Shown: positions 27,541 through 37,219, numbered from the stretch's first letter. The stretch: 64,000 nucleotides of DNA from Thiogranum longum (GCF_004339085.1 NZ_SMFX01000001.1:2832573-2896572), one strand, 5' to 3'. Notes: generated by a model not told the origin, from the sequence alone. Translations and numbers: made by a program.

Positions 27541-28682
27541 TACTTCCGGGTGCGACACTCGGCGTGCTCGGCGGCGGGCAGCTCGGACGTATGTTTACCC
27601 TTGCAGCGCACAGTATGGGTTACAAGGTGTGGGTGCTGGACCCGGACCCTGACAGCCCGACGGGCAGTATGGCCGACCGGCACCTGCAAGCCGCATATAA
27701 CGACACCGCCGCACTCGATGAAATGGCCAGCGGCTGCGCTGCTGTTACAACCGAATTTGAGAATGTCCCGGCCGAGACACTGGAATTCCTGGAAGCCCGG
27801 ATACCGGTGCGCCCGGGTTCAAAAGCCGTTGCTATAGCCCGTGACCGCATTCGCGAAAAGTCTTTTATCCGTGATCTGGGCCTGCCCACTGCGGACTTCT
27901 TCGCCATCAACTCGGCGGCTGACCTGGAACAGGCCTGCGCCGGACTTACTATGCCCGCGTTACTCAAAACCGCGCAGTTCGGCTACGATGGCAAAGGGCA
28001 GATCGGCGTCAATGACCTTGCGCAAGCCAGGCTGGCTTTTGATGACCTGAACGAGGCGCCATGTGTACTGGAAGAATGCGTTCAGCTGGAGCAGGAGCTG
28101 TCTGTGATACTGGCACGCGGTACGGACGGACAAACGGCTGTCTATCCCCCCGGAGAAAACCTGCACGTCAAGGGCATTCTCGATACCACCTGCGTACCGG
28201 GACGGTTCGATGATGACGTGGCTGCCAGCGCCCGGTACATGGCGCTGAAACTGGCGAATGCCATGGATTATCGTGGTGTGCTGGCCGTCGAATTTTTCAT
28301 CACCACAGACGGTCGTCTGCTGATCAATGAAATGGCACCACGGCCACATAACAGTGGCCACTACACCATCGATGCCTGCCTGACTTCACAGTTTGAACAA
28401 CAAGTGCGGACTGTCTGCGGGTTACCCCCGGGATCGACGCGGCTGTTATCGGCTGCTGTTATGGTCAATGTTCTTGGCGACCTGTGGAGCAAGGGCCCGC
28501 CGCGCTGGCAACACCTGTTTGCAGAGACACATACCAATCTGCACCTGTATGGCAAGGAAGAAGCGCGGCCGGGACGCAAGATGGGACACTTTACCTCACT
28601 GGCGGATGACCCCACCGAGGCGATGCGTATTGCAGAACGTGTTCGCGTGGCCATCGATCCTGCGGCACCCGACGAAGCCTGA
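27537..28682 (+). CDS. purK: N5-carboxyaminoimidazole ribonucleotide synthetase PurK
   Basis: A 381-residue ATP-grasp ligase. It begins [17 protein letters not shown], has [17 protein letters not shown] and [15 protein letters not shown] for the ATP-grasp fold, and [18 protein letters not shown] as the signature. It adds bicarbonate to AIR to give N5-CAIR for PurE. It ends 14 bases before the stop of the convergent cbbR gene. Confidence 0.97.
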   Translation: MILPGATLGVLGGGQLGRMFTLAAHSMGYKVWVLDPDPDSPTGSMADRHLQAAYNDTAALDEMASGCAAVTTEFENVPAETLEFLEARIPVRPGSKAVAIARDRIREKSFIRDLGLPTADFFAINSAADLEQACAGLTMPALLKTAQFGYDGKGQIGVNDLAQARLAFDDLNEAPCVLEECVQLEQELSVILARGTDGQTAVYPPGENLHVKGILDTTCVPGRFDDDVAASARYMALKLANAMDYRGVLAVEFFITTDGRLLINEMAPRPHNSGHYTIDACLTSQFEQQVRTVCGLPPGSTRLLSAAVMVNVLGDLWSKGPPRWQHLFAETHTNLHLYGKEEARPGRKMGHFTSLADDPTEAMRIAERVRVAIDPAAPDEA

Positions 28683-28696
28683 TCCCGGCTACACCA

Positions 28697-29611
28697 CTAC
28701 GCCAGGGTCGGCAGATTCAGGACCTCACTGACCTCGTCTTTCACAAAGTCGTGAAAGCTCCGCGCAACCGCAGACAGGCGCTTGCCGGAGCGATGCATAA
28801 CATACCAGTTACGAATGATCGGCAATTCCTGCACATCCAGAATTGTCAGCCGCTTCAAAGTCAGCTCCATCTCCAGCGTGTGCAGAGATAACAAACCCAG
28901 CCCCAATCCGGCCTGAACACCCTGCTTGATCGCCTCCGAACTGCTCATCTCCATCGTCGACGACAGGGACAGGCCCTGGTCGATAAAAAACCGCTCGGTC
29001 GCCGATCGTGTTCCGGAACCCTTCTCCCGAATGAGAAAAGTTTCTTCCTGAAGGCGCGACAGGGGTATCGCCTTTTCCCCGGCCAGCGGGTGTGTGGGCG
29101 GCGCGATTGCCACTAAGGGATTTTCCATAAGTACCTCGGATTCCACCTCGATTCGTCCGGGTGGCTTGCCCATGATAATGAGGTCGGTGGTGTTATCGCC
29201 CAGCGCTTCCAGCAATCCCTCGCGGTTGGTGACATCGAGGCTGACCTTTACCCCGGGAAAACGCCGGCAAAACTTGGCCAGCAACTGCGGGACAAAATAG
29301 TTTGCGGTACTGGCCACGGCGATTTTCAGATGCCCGCGCTTCAGGCCACGCAATTCATCGAACACCAGTTTTGCTTCCTCGAGCGTCGCCAGGATGGAGC
29401 GCGAATACCGCTCCATCTCATGACCCGCTTCGGTGAGGAAAATTCGCTTGCCGACCTGTTCAAACAAGGGCAGCCCGGTGACGCCCTCAAGCTGCTTGAT
29501 CTGCATGGAGACAGCCGGTTGCGTGAGGTGCAAGTCCTCGGCTGCGCGGGTAAAGCTGAGGTGACGGGCTACAGCCTCGAAGATTCTTAACTGTCGCAGG
29601 GTAATATTCAC
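28697..29611 (-). CDS. cbbR: LysR-type regulator CbbR
   Basis: A 304-residue LysR regulator. The helix-turn-helix is near the N-terminus (LRIFEAVARHLSFTRAAEDLHLTQPAVSMQIKQLE, residues about 8-42), followed by an effector domain with KIAVASTANYFVPQLLAKFC, typical of CbbR. CbbR activates Calvin-cycle genes in response to metabolites such as RuBP or NADPH. The GTG at 29611 (AAGGGC site upstream) fits the family N-terminus. It is the last gene of the minus-strand cbb run, about 110 bases after the 132-residue ORF. CbbR is more often divergent from cbbL. Confidence 0.9.
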   Translation of the reverse strand: MNITLRQLRIFEAVARHLSFTRAAEDLHLTQPAVSMQIKQLEGVTGLPLFEQVGKRIFLTEAGHEMERYSRSILATLEEAKLVFDELRGLKRGHLKIAVASTANYFVPQLLAKFCRRFPGVKVSLDVTNREGLLEALGDNTTDLIIMGKPPGRIEVESEVLMENPLVAIAPPTHPLAGEKAIPLSRLQEETFLIREKGSGTRSATERFFIDQGLSLSSTMEMSSSEAIKQGVQAGLGLGLLSLHTLEMELTLKRLTILDVQELPIIRNWYVMHRSGKRLSAVARSFHDFVKDEVSEVLNLPTLA

Positions 29612-29723
29612 AATAGCGCCCTTATGAACTCGATCCAATACATAACTGGTGCTTATTGTATCATCGCAGGGTATCAATACCACTCTGCGATTAATCGATC
29701 AGCGTATCTTCCAAGGGATGTCG

Positions 29724-30122
29724 TCAGGTGCGATCCAGCGGTGTCACGGTAGCGCTGCCGGTTCTCGGTTCCCGCGCTTCCGCCACTGCCAGCGCCTTGA
29801 GAAATTCTCCCTGAAGGCGTACCAGTACGTTTGCACCTTTTTCTTCGAAGATAATGCTGTCATAGCTGACCGGGTCATCGAGCACTTCTGTTTCATGGCG
29901 AAAGTTGCGCCACGCAAGCTCGATGCGACGCGCACCCAGCCCGTCGATAAAGACAATTTCGTCATTGGCTATAACGGCAAGGTACTGCATGTTTCGGATG
30001 GGGATAAAAAGATTTTCACTCTGGCTACGCGAGAAAAGCAGCAAGATCTTTTTATAATAGTCAGCAGGCAGCTGCCGGACGTCCCGGCTTATTTCATCAC
30101 CGCACTCGAAGCTGAGTTTCAT
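29724..30122 (-). CDS. unknown protein between cbbO and cbbR
   Basis: A 132-residue soluble protein beginning MKLSFECGDEISRDVRQL with a GGGAG site. Alternating strands such as LAVIANDEIVFIDGLGARRIELAW, followed by VLVRLQGEFLKALAVAEAR, suggest an alpha/beta fold. No signal peptide, haem or nucleotide motif is seen and no family is recognised. It starts 73 bases after cbbO on the same strand and precedes cbbR, so a role connected with RuBisCO expression or activation is plausible but rests on position only. Confidence 0.7.
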   Translation of the reverse strand: MKLSFECGDEISRDVRQLPADYYKKILLLFSRSQSENLFIPIRNMQYLAVIANDEIVFIDGLGARRIELAWRNFRHETEVLDDPVSYDSIIFEEKGANVLVRLQGEFLKALAVAEAREPRTGSATVTPLDRT

Positions 30123-30195
30123 AAATCGCTCCCCGTACTACTCGCGCATAGCACACACTTTGCAGTCACTTGCCAAACCGACTATTCCGCACTCG

Positions 30196-32526
30196 CTAAC
30201 TTGTCAGGGTAGCGAACAACACCGGGAGTTTTTCCGGCAACTTCTCGACGTTATCGATAATCGTATAGTTGTTCATGCCAAAAATCCGTTTTACATAACT
30301 GTCTGCATTGGGATCCAGCGTCAGGCAATAGCTCATAACTCCCCTGGAATACAGTTCTTCCACGGCCTTCCTGGTGTCGTGTCGCAGGTGCTGCGGATCG
30401 CGCTCGTCAATATCGGCCGGCTCTCCGTCGGTAATGATAAGCAACAGCTTTCTGCGTTCTGGCTGCTTGAGCAGATGCTGCCCTGCATGCCGCATGGCGG
30501 CACCCATACGCGTCGACAACCCGCCCTGCATACCGGCCAGCCTTGCTTTCACTTCATCATCGAAGTGCTGATTAAAGTCCTTGAAGCGATAGTACTGTAC
30601 GTCGTGGCGTCCGTCCGAGGCAAAGCCATGCAAGGCAAACGGGTCACCAATGCCGTCGATCGCGGTAGCAACCAGTGTTGAGGCTTCCTTCGTGAGTTGC
30701 AGGATAGTCTTGTCGGAACCTTCAACGGTTTCGTTGGTGGATTCCGACAGGTCCATCAGTACCACAACAGACAGATCACGGGTCTTGAGGACATTACGCA
30801 TGGTGATGCGAGGATTGGGTTGCTCGCCCATGCGGATAGCCACCATGGCATCAATAGCTGCATTGATGTCAATCTCATCACCATCTTCCATGTTACGCAC
30901 ACGTTGCACACCTTCCGGGGTCAACAGATCGATGATCTGCTTGATACGGTGCGCCACCGGCTTGTATTCGGTAATGATGTCGTTGATGGTTTCAGGATCA
31001 CCCCTGGGCTGACGCTTCTCGTAAAGCGTTACCCAGTCCGGGCGGTGCAACTGAATCTGGTAGTCCCATTCCTGGTAATGGAACGGTTCGGAGATGGGTT
31101 CCTTGCCCCACATTTCGTTAAAACTGACGCCCTGGTCTTCGTAGGGGAACAGTTCGGTCTGGCAGGTCCATATTTCCTGCGCGTCGTCACCTGCGAGCTC
31201 GCAATCCAGCTCGTTAATCATTTCCATGACACTGACCGTGCGCCGCACCTGGCGCTGACTGGCTGGCAGATATTCCGTCCCCTGGTCCCAGTCGAACTCC
31301 TCGAACTCCCAGACAAAACGATTGTCGTCGCGGTAAGGTATGCGAATACGGTCAAGAATACGCAAACTGGGTACTTCGCGGCGCGCCATAAACAGGTTGA
31401 ACAGATCAACACCCAGGTTCCAGCTGAACCGGTTGTCATCCTGGCGTTCTTCGATCTCTTCGTGGAAACGATCTGCCAGGGCATTCAATTCTTCGTCGCC
31501 AGAACGCTCCGAAGCATCCAGCAGCATCAACGCAAAATGTTCCAGTATCGGGATCGTCTTATGTTCCGGCTCATCCTCATACTCAAGTACCAGCAACGAA
31601 CGCCACAGCTTCTTCAGACCGGGAAATTCCCTGATCGCCTTGTATTCGACACGTGCGTCTTCAACCAGGGCGATAAAAAACATCTGCGCCGGACCAAGCT
31701 CTTCGGCCGAAATTCGCGAGGAGGTATAACAGATATGCGCCGCCATATGGGCACAGGTCGCACGGTACAGCTCGAGGCCGGAGATATCCCCTATCGCATC
31801 GACCGCGTCGGGCATATGCACAATGTGCTTTTCAATATACGGTTTGAAATCGGTGTAATCGGCACCCGTGGGGCGCAGGAAGAAATCACGACCCCATAGT
31901 GCACGCAAATAAAAATTGAGCTTGCGCTGGGTATCAATGAACAGCGTACCGCGGCGCTCTTTTTGCAACACCGCCAGACTGTCCTGCGACTCAAGGTTGA
32001 AATAGGCCGTCAGATTCTGGAAATCACGACGGTAAGCCTGCACACCGAAGTTGGCCCAGCGTCGCAAACCGCTTAACGTCAGCTTCGACAGCAGCTCATC
32101 GACATGGCTTAGCATTGGACGCAAGCCACGCGCTGCCGTCGCAGAAAGCTGGTGTATCAATGTCAGGTAACCGCGCAGCAGCTCAGCGTCACCCAGGCGA
32201 CGAGATGCGGTTGGAAGGCTGCTAAACAGCAGGGCTATCACCTCCCCGGAAGTCATCGAGGAAAGCTTTAATGCCGCGGCAATACAGTCGGCAATGACAT
32301 CCTCACCACATTCCTTCACGACCAGCGGCATCTCCTGGAGATAAGAGATAACCAGGTCGCTACCGCGCCCCAGATTGGCAAGCGCCTTGGCGCCCTCCAG
32401 GTAAGTCTGGAGACCGGTAGGCGACATGACGTGCGTCGCTTCGGAAAAAGTGCCTTCCAGCACATTACGGATTTCCGGAGCGATATCTTCCAGAAATTCT
32501 TCGTAGTTTTCGAGCTTGATGGCCAT
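30196..32526 (-). CDS. cbbO: RuBisCO activase subunit CbbO (VWA domain)
   Basis: A 776-residue protein with a long helical N-terminal region and a C-terminal von Willebrand A domain. The MIDAS metal site is VVLMDLSESTNE at about residues 586-597 (DxSxS), with ITDGEPADIDERD further on. CbbO binds RuBisCO through the VWA domain and is remodelled with the CbbQ hexamer to remove inhibitory sugar phosphates from the active site. Length and order match cbbQO of form IA operons. The start has a GGAAG site, 51 bases after cbbQ. Confidence 0.95.
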   Translation of the reverse strand: MAIKLENYEEFLEDIAPEIRNVLEGTFSEATHVMSPTGLQTYLEGAKALANLGRGSDLVISYLQEMPLVVKECGEDVIADCIAAALKLSSMTSGEVIALLFSSLPTASRRLGDAELLRGYLTLIHQLSATAARGLRPMLSHVDELLSKLTLSGLRRWANFGVQAYRRDFQNLTAYFNLESQDSLAVLQKERRGTLFIDTQRKLNFYLRALWGRDFFLRPTGADYTDFKPYIEKHIVHMPDAVDAIGDISGLELYRATCAHMAAHICYTSSRISAEELGPAQMFFIALVEDARVEYKAIREFPGLKKLWRSLLVLEYEDEPEHKTIPILEHFALMLLDASERSGDEELNALADRFHEEIEERQDDNRFSWNLGVDLFNLFMARREVPSLRILDRIRIPYRDDNRFVWEFEEFDWDQGTEYLPASQRQVRRTVSVMEMINELDCELAGDDAQEIWTCQTELFPYEDQGVSFNEMWGKEPISEPFHYQEWDYQIQLHRPDWVTLYEKRQPRGDPETINDIITEYKPVAHRIKQIIDLLTPEGVQRVRNMEDGDEIDINAAIDAMVAIRMGEQPNPRITMRNVLKTRDLSVVVLMDLSESTNETVEGSDKTILQLTKEASTLVATAIDGIGDPFALHGFASDGRHDVQYYRFKDFNQHFDDEVKARLAGMQGGLSTRMGAAMRHAGQHLLKQPERRKLLLIITDGEPADIDERDPQHLRHDTRKAVEELYSRGVMSYCLTLDPNADSYVKRIFGMNNYTIIDNVEKLPEKLPVLFATLTS

Positions 32527-32577
32527 TACGCGCTTCCACCCACTGCCACTAGTACCCGCTGCCGGGTAACCAGAGGT

Positions 32578-33387
32578 TTAACCAAAGAACGTTTGTACTG
32601 CTGCGTTCAACGTATCGCGCATATCCGGATCATCGGTCAGCGGCGTTACCATGGTCATACTGCAGGCAGCTGTCGGCTCAACACCCTTATTGATCAACTG
32701 GCCGGAGTACACCAGCAGACGGGTTGATATCCCTTCATCGAGGCCGTGGCCCTTGAGGTTGCGGGCACGGTGAGCAATCTGCACCAGCTTGTGCGCGATG
32801 TCCTTGTCAACACCCGACTCACGGGAAACAATATCCGTTTCCGTATCTTCTTCCGGGTAGTCGAAATCCAGCCCGCCAAAACGCTGCTTGGTGGATTGTT
32901 TGAGATCCTTCATCAAACTCTGGTAGCCGGGGTTGTAAGAAATAACCAGCTGAAAATCCGCATGGGCTTCAATCAACTCACCCTTCTTGTCCAGCGGCAA
33001 GGTACGACGATGGTCAGTCAGCGGGTGAATCACAACCGTCGTATCCTGGCGTGCTTCCACGACTTCATCGAGGTAACAGATCGCACCCATACGCGCCGCC
33101 GTTGTCAGCGGACCGTCCTGCCATTTGGTGCCTTCCTTATCCAGCAGGAAGCGACCCACGAGATCAGACGCTGTCATGTCTTCGTTACAGGCCACCGTAA
33201 TCAACGGACGGCCGAGCTTCCAGGCCATGTACTCGACAAAGCGGGACTTGCCGCAACCGGTCGGTCCCTTGAGCATCATCGGCATACGCGCATTGTAAGC
33301 TGCCTCGTAGAGCTCAACTTCATCGCTAACGGATTTATAAAATGGTTCCTGTTTGATTTTGTATTGATCAATATCTACAGCGGACAT
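32578..33387 (-). CDS. cbbQ: RuBisCO activase AAA+ subunit CbbQ
   Basis: A 269-residue MoxR-type AAA+ ATPase. Walker A GPTGCGKS is at residues 41-48, Walker B is in [15 protein letters not shown], and sensor and arginine residues follow ([10 protein letters not shown]). It forms a ring that works with CbbO on inhibited RuBisCO. Its ribosome site GAAGGGTGA overlaps the stop codon of the 103-residue ORF, only 3 bases upstream, so the two are translationally coupled. Confidence 0.96.
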   Translation of the reverse strand: MSAVDIDQYKIKQEPFYKSVSDEVELYEAAYNARMPMMLKGPTGCGKSRFVEYMAWKLGRPLITVACNEDMTASDLVGRFLLDKEGTKWQDGPLTTAARMGAICYLDEVVEARQDTTVVIHPLTDHRRTLPLDKKGELIEAHADFQLVISYNPGYQSLMKDLKQSTKQRFGGLDFDYPEEDTETDIVSRESGVDKDIAHKLVQIAHRARNLKGHGLDEGISTRLLVYSGQLINKGVEPTAACSMTMVTPLTDDPDMRDTLNAAVQTFFG

Positions 33388-33390
33388 GTT

Positions 33391-33702
33391 TCACCCTTCA
33401 TCGTCTGTTTCCATTTCGCCACTCCAGCCTGCAGCACGTGCACGCTTTATGGCTTCACCGTGGATCCTTTCGTGGCGTTCGCGCAGGTCGTCAGGCAGGT
33501 TACTGACCAGGCAGCCATACTTGTCCCATTCGTGATTGACCTTGTCCAGCAAGTTATCAATCCCGCCGAAATTCCAGCCTTCGCAAGTCTCGGTTTCAGG
33601 AATAACCCCGAACACCCAGGCATCACGAATCACCTTGCCGATGGCGGTCATGCCCCCATCTATTTCTTTATCGATTCCAACGTAAGTCTGTGGCTTTGCC
33701 AT
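33391..33702 (-). CDS. unknown protein between cbbS and cbbQ
   Basis: A 103-residue soluble acidic protein starting MAKPQTYVGIDKEIDGGMTAIGKV. It carries WNFGGIDNLLDKVNHEWDKYG in the middle and an arginine-rich helix (DDLRERHERIHGEAIKRARAAGW) near the end. No known domain is recognised. It is coupled to cbbQ by a 3-base gap and follows the hairpin after cbbS, so it belongs to the activase part of the operon. A role in activase assembly or RuBisCO binding is inferred from position. Confidence 0.8.
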   Translation of the reverse strand: MAKPQTYVGIDKEIDGGMTAIGKVIRDAWVFGVIPETETCEGWNFGGIDNLLDKVNHEWDKYGCLVSNLPDDLRERHERIHGEAIKRARAAGWSGEMETDDEG

Positions 33703-33718
33703 AATTTCCAGTTCTGAT

Positions 33719-33756
33719 AAAAAAAGCCCCTGACCGAAGTCGTCCGGGCAGAGGCT
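33719..33756 (-). terminator. terminator-like attenuator between cbbS and the activase genes
   Basis: On the minus strand AGCCTCTG and CAGGGGCT pair over 8 bases with one wobble, across a 16-base loop, followed by seven Ts. It stands 29 bases after the cbbS stop with co-directional genes beyond it. It should end a share of transcripts and so keep the activase below RuBisCO itself. Confidence 0.85.
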
Positions 33757-33784
33757 TGATCTTTATGGTCTTGCCCGGCCGTGA

Positions 33785-34144
33785 TTAAACAGATTGACCG
33801 CGGTAGATAACCATTGCCGTCCCTGCAGATTGCGCAAAGTTGTCAAGGCCCAGCAGACGAACGTGGTTGTTCGGATGTGCTTTGTGGCAAGCCTCGACTT
33901 CAGCCAGGATAGCGTCTACATCAGTCTCACCAAACATCGGCAGCTTCCACATGTACCAGTAGTTGCTACGCGCATTTTCCGGCTCGGTATGCTCGATAAC
34001 CGGGTTCCAGCCGTTATCCACAATGTACTGGATCTGGGCACGGATGGCATCCTTGCTCAAGGGCGGCAGGTAGGAAAACGTTTCAAATTTACGGCTCTGG
34101 GCGGCATCGCTCAGGCTTGAATTGTAATCTTGTACGTCACTCAT
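33785..34144 (-). CDS. cbbS: RuBisCO small subunit, form IA
   Basis: A 119-residue small subunit. [33 protein letters not shown] is the standard N-terminal part, then [39 protein letters not shown]. It pairs with CbbL as an L8S8 holoenzyme. A GGAG site precedes the ATG. It follows cbbL by 93 bases that contain a long hairpin. Confidence 0.98.
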   Translation of the reverse strand: MSDVQDYNSSLSDAAQSRKFETFSYLPPLSKDAIRAQIQYIVDNGWNPVIEHTEPENARSNYWYMWKLPMFGETDVDAILAEVEACHKAHPNNHVRLLGLDNFAQSAGTAMVIYRGQSV

Positions 34145-34177
34145 TGTGATTTACTCCAAATATTTATTTGATCAGGC

Positions 34178-34212
34178 GGCAAGGTGCCCGGCATTAAAAC
34201 AGGCACCTTGCC
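34178..34212 (-). other. stable hairpin between cbbL and cbbS
   Basis: GGCAAGGTGCC (34178-34188) and GGCACCTTGCC (34202-34212) form a perfect 11-base stem with a 13-base loop. No T run follows on the minus strand, so it is more likely an RNA-stability or processing element that protects the cbbL message than a terminator. Confidence 0.75.
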
Positions 34213-34237
34213 ACTGTTGGCCAGTTACGCGGGTCGC

Positions 34238-35659
34238 TTATTTATGCGCGACGTCGATCTTGTCAACGGTATCAAATTCGAACTTGATCTCTTTCCAGGT
34301 TTCCATGGCGATCTTGAGTTCCGGGCTATGCTTCGCCGCGGCAGTAAGGATTTCCTTACCTTCTTTCTCAAGCTCGCGACCCGAGTTACGCGCTTCAACA
34401 CAGGCTTCAACCGCGACACGGTTGGCAGCAGCGCCGGCGGCGTTGCCCCAGGGGTGACCCAGCGTACCGCCACCGAACTGCAGGCAGGAATCGTCGCCGA
34501 AGATCGCAACCAGTGCCGGCATATGCCATACATGGATACCACCGGAAGCAACCGGGATAACACCCGGCATGGAACCCCAGTCCTGATCGAAGAACAGACC
34601 ACGCGAACGGTCTTCCTTGATGAAGGAATCACGCATGGTGTCGATCCAGCCCAGGGTTGCATCGCGGTCGCCTTCCAGCTTGCCGACAACGGTACCGGAG
34701 TGAAGGTGATCACCACCAGACAGACGCAGGATCTTGGTCAATACGCGGAAGTGGATACCGTGATGGGGGTTGCGATCAAGCACGGCGTGCATGGCGCGGT
34801 GAATGTGCAACAACATGCCGTTGTCCTGACACCACTGGGCCAGCTGGGTATTAGCGGACAGACCACCGGTCAGGTAGTCGTGCATGATGATTGGCGCGCC
34901 AATTTCTTTCGCGTATTCAGCACGCTTCATCATTTCATCAGAAGTCGGAGCGGTAACGTTCAGGTAGTGACCCTTACGCTCGCCGGTTTCGGTTTCGGCT
35001 TTATGGATCGCTTCCATAACGAAGTCGAAACGGTGACGCCAGCGCATGAACGGCTGTGAATTGACGTTCTCGTCATCCTTGGTGAAGTCGAGACCACCAC
35101 GCAGACCTTCGTAACAGGCGCGGCCGTAATTCTTGGCGGACAGACCCAGTTTAGGCTTGATGGTACAACCCAGCAGCGGACGACCGTACTTGTTGAGAAT
35201 GTCGCGCTCGACCTGGATACCCTGAGGGGGTCCATTACAAGTCATGACATAGGCGACCGGGAAGCGGATATCTTCCAGGCGCAGGGCACGCAGGGCCTTG
35301 AAGCCGAATACGTTACCGACCAAAGAGGTCAGCACGTTAACGACAGAACCCTCTTCGAACAGGTCGATCGGGTAGGCGACAAAGGCATAGAAACAAGTAT
35401 CGTCACCCGGCACATCTTCGATGGCATAGGCACGACCCTTGTAGTAGTCCAGGTCGGTCAGCAAGTCGGTCCACACTGTGGTCCAGGTACCGGTGGATGA
35501 TTCGGCAGCAACCGCAGCAGCTACTTCTTCACGTGGCACACCTGCCTGAGGGGTGATCTTGAAGCACGCCAGGATGTCAGTATCCTTGGGCGTGTAATCG
35601 GGCATCCAGTAAGTTTCGCGGTACTCTTTAACGCCCGCGTTGTAGCTCTTTACTGCCAT
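34238..35659 (-). CDS. cbbL: RuBisCO large subunit, form IA
   Basis: A 473-residue large subunit that fixes CO2 on ribulose bisphosphate. The catalytic lysine region TIKPKLG is at 167-173, the carbamylated lysine is K194 in DFTKDDE, and loop 6 is [19 protein letters not shown]. The N-terminus [18 protein letters not shown] is of the form IA type; the neighbours cbbQ and cbbO, with no carboxysome genes, point to the free cytoplasmic IAq branch. An AGGAGG site precedes the ATG at 35659; 33 extra codons upstream in frame are not coding. Confidence 0.98.
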   Translation of the reverse strand: MAVKSYNAGVKEYRETYWMPDYTPKDTDILACFKITPQAGVPREEVAAAVAAESSTGTWTTVWTDLLTDLDYYKGRAYAIEDVPGDDTCFYAFVAYPIDLFEEGSVVNVLTSLVGNVFGFKALRALRLEDIRFPVAYVMTCNGPPQGIQVERDILNKYGRPLLGCTIKPKLGLSAKNYGRACYEGLRGGLDFTKDDENVNSQPFMRWRHRFDFVMEAIHKAETETGERKGHYLNVTAPTSDEMMKRAEYAKEIGAPIIMHDYLTGGLSANTQLAQWCQDNGMLLHIHRAMHAVLDRNPHHGIHFRVLTKILRLSGGDHLHSGTVVGKLEGDRDATLGWIDTMRDSFIKEDRSRGLFFDQDWGSMPGVIPVASGGIHVWHMPALVAIFGDDSCLQFGGGTLGHPWGNAAGAAANRVAVEACVEARNSGRELEKEGKEILTAAAKHSPELKIAMETWKEIKFEFDTVDKIDVAHK

Positions 35660-36036
35660 GGTAAACCTCCTAATACAATCGAAATTGGTCGTGCCGTTCC
35701 CGACCTCACCTGCGCGGCTTTGCCACCGGGAAATCAGCTCATCCGTCTTCGGGGACACTGCCCTGCCAAACGGGAAGTCGCATGCTAGACGCTCAGAACC
35801 ATTAATGAAAGTAAATAATTATAATATGATCCATAAGCAATACTGATCGTAAGTTTGGCAAATCCGGCAAGTAATTAACATTTAATCTACTGATATTATT
35901 ATAGAATATTGTCATTAGCTTGGCGCTATCGAGGTGCCCGGGGTGTTTTCGGTTTACCCCAACGCCGGAATATTATCCCGGCTAATCTTCTCATTAAGGT
36001 AATGACACCCTCATCCAGGTATGGAGGTTCGTAACC
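35660..36036. promoter_or_regulatory. divergent control region between cbbL and the TPR gene
   Basis: 377 bases with no gene. The centre (about 35805-35910) is strongly AT-rich, unlike its surroundings. On the minus strand a TATAAT hexamer (within 35817-35826) sits about 160 bases from the cbbL ATG and could be part of its promoter. The cbbL promoter, CbbR operator and the promoter of the TPR gene should all lie here, but I cannot place a CbbR site with confidence. Confidence 0.5.
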
Positions 36037-36828
36037 ATGTCACTAAAAGATGCACCCCCCTTTAGCGGGCGTAGGCTTTTACTCGGCACAACTCTGATGT
36101 GCAGCCTTCTCCTCCCGCTACCGGCTAACGCCCAGGCAGAAATTTCAGTTGAATCAATAACAAAACAGATAAACAGTAATGCTGATAATGCACAGCTCTA
36201 CATCAAACGCGGCGACCTATATTTTGGAAAAAGGGAATTCTTCGATGCAGTTGAGGACTACACCATTGCCATAGAACTGGATCCTGGTGCAGACCAGGCG
36301 TATTTCGGCAGAGGTATGGCGCTGGCACGACAAGGGATGATTCGTGAGGGGATTGCCGATCTCACGGTATACCTCGATCGCAACCCTGACAGCTCGCTGG
36401 CCTACACCAAACGCGGTGTACGCTATATGTGGTTACAGGATTACGCGAATGCTGAAAAAGACCTGGATAAAGCGCTTGAACTAAACCCCGAAAATGCCGA
36501 GGCACACGATGATATCGGGATAATCTACGCTAAAAAACGTGACTATGAAAAAGCGATAGAGCACTTTACCGACACGATCAGAATTGAGCCGGGTTACCAG
36601 AAAGGCTATCACAACCTGGCCATGTCGCTATTTTTAACCGGACAGGATGAACAGGCACTCGGCAGGGTCAATCAGGCACTGACGCTAAACCCGAACCACA
36701 AGGAGGCCACCTTGCTCAAGAGCCATATCCTTGCCGCACTGGGTCGTCAGGAAGAAGCCGACGCAGTCAAAGAGGAGGCAGAATTTTTGCCGGAAACCAA
36801 CTGGACCGAAAGCGTTCCTCTTGAATAG
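36037..36828 (+). CDS. exported tetratricopeptide-repeat protein
   Basis: A 263-residue protein with a signal peptide (LLLPLPANAQAE, cleavage near 33) followed by about six TPR units, for example AQLYIKRGDLYFGKREFFDAVEDYTIAIELDP, SSLAYTKRGVRYMWLQDYANAEKDLDKALELNP and AEAHDDIGIIYAKKRDYEKAIEHF. TPR arrays mediate protein contacts, here in the periplasm. It is divergent from cbbL, in the place where cbbR often stands. An obvious link to CO2 fixation is lacking. Confidence 0.9.
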   Translation: MSLKDAPPFSGRRLLLGTTLMCSLLLPLPANAQAEISVESITKQINSNADNAQLYIKRGDLYFGKREFFDAVEDYTIAIELDPGADQAYFGRGMALARQGMIREGIADLTVYLDRNPDSSLAYTKRGVRYMWLQDYANAEKDLDKALELNPENAEAHDDIGIIYAKKRDYEKAIEHFTDTIRIEPGYQKGYHNLAMSLFLTGQDEQALGRVNQALTLNPNHKEATLLKSHILAALGRQEEADAVKEEAEFLPETNWTESVPLE

Positions 36829-36925
36829 GCACCACAGGCAAAAACGACTGCTCCGGCGGGTGCTCTGCTTCGGCTTCTTTTCTCACCCCCGGGGCTTAGC
36901 CACGGGAAGCGTGGCAATAGACCCT

Positions 36926-37183
36926 TCAGGCCGAACGACGTCGAGACACCAGCGCCAGCCCAAGCAGACCACCCGCCAGTACATGGTACACGCTGAAGGC
37001 ATCTGCACCACTTTCGGCAGAAGCGGCACTAACAGACTTCTGGCCATTCAATACCACTCCTGCCAGTAATATCGGTTCCCCGGTCTTCGCTTCTTCGGCC
37101 TGAATTATTGACGGTATTGCCGACATCCCCAGTGACAGCGTCAGATATACCGCGGCTGTCCGTAAAAAATCCCTGTTTTTCAT
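36926..37183 (-). CDS. small exported protein with C-terminal membrane helix and arginine tail (sorting-signal-like)
   Basis: An 85-residue protein. It has an N-terminal signal peptide (LTLSLGMSAIPSIIQA-EE, cleavage near 29), a short mature segment of about 30 residues rich in Ala, Ser and Gly, then a C-terminal helix VYHVLAGGLLGLALV and RRRSA. The helix plus arginine tail resembles the C-terminal half of PEP-CTERM or GlyGly-CTERM signals, but no Pro-Glu-Pro or Gly-Gly motif precedes it. A strong sigma-54 promoter lies 37 bases upstream. No family recognised. Confidence 0.7.
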   Translation of the reverse strand: MKNRDFLRTAAVYLTLSLGMSAIPSIIQAEEAKTGEPILLAGVVLNGQKSVSAASAESGADAFSVYHVLAGGLLGLALVSRRRSA

Positions 37184-37219
37184 TCTTTTTCCCGTATTTG
37201 TTATGCGTCCGCGCTAACT

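Noticed and set aside
30697-31899. 400-codon plus-strand frame opposite cbbO
   Set aside because: It is a shadow of the GC-rich cbbO coding strand with no recognisable domain.
32746-33717. Long open frame on the plus strand opposite cbbQ (323 codons)
   Set aside because: It is antisense to cbbQ and the 103-residue ORF, whose motifs and spacing are clear; the plus-strand translation has no family character.
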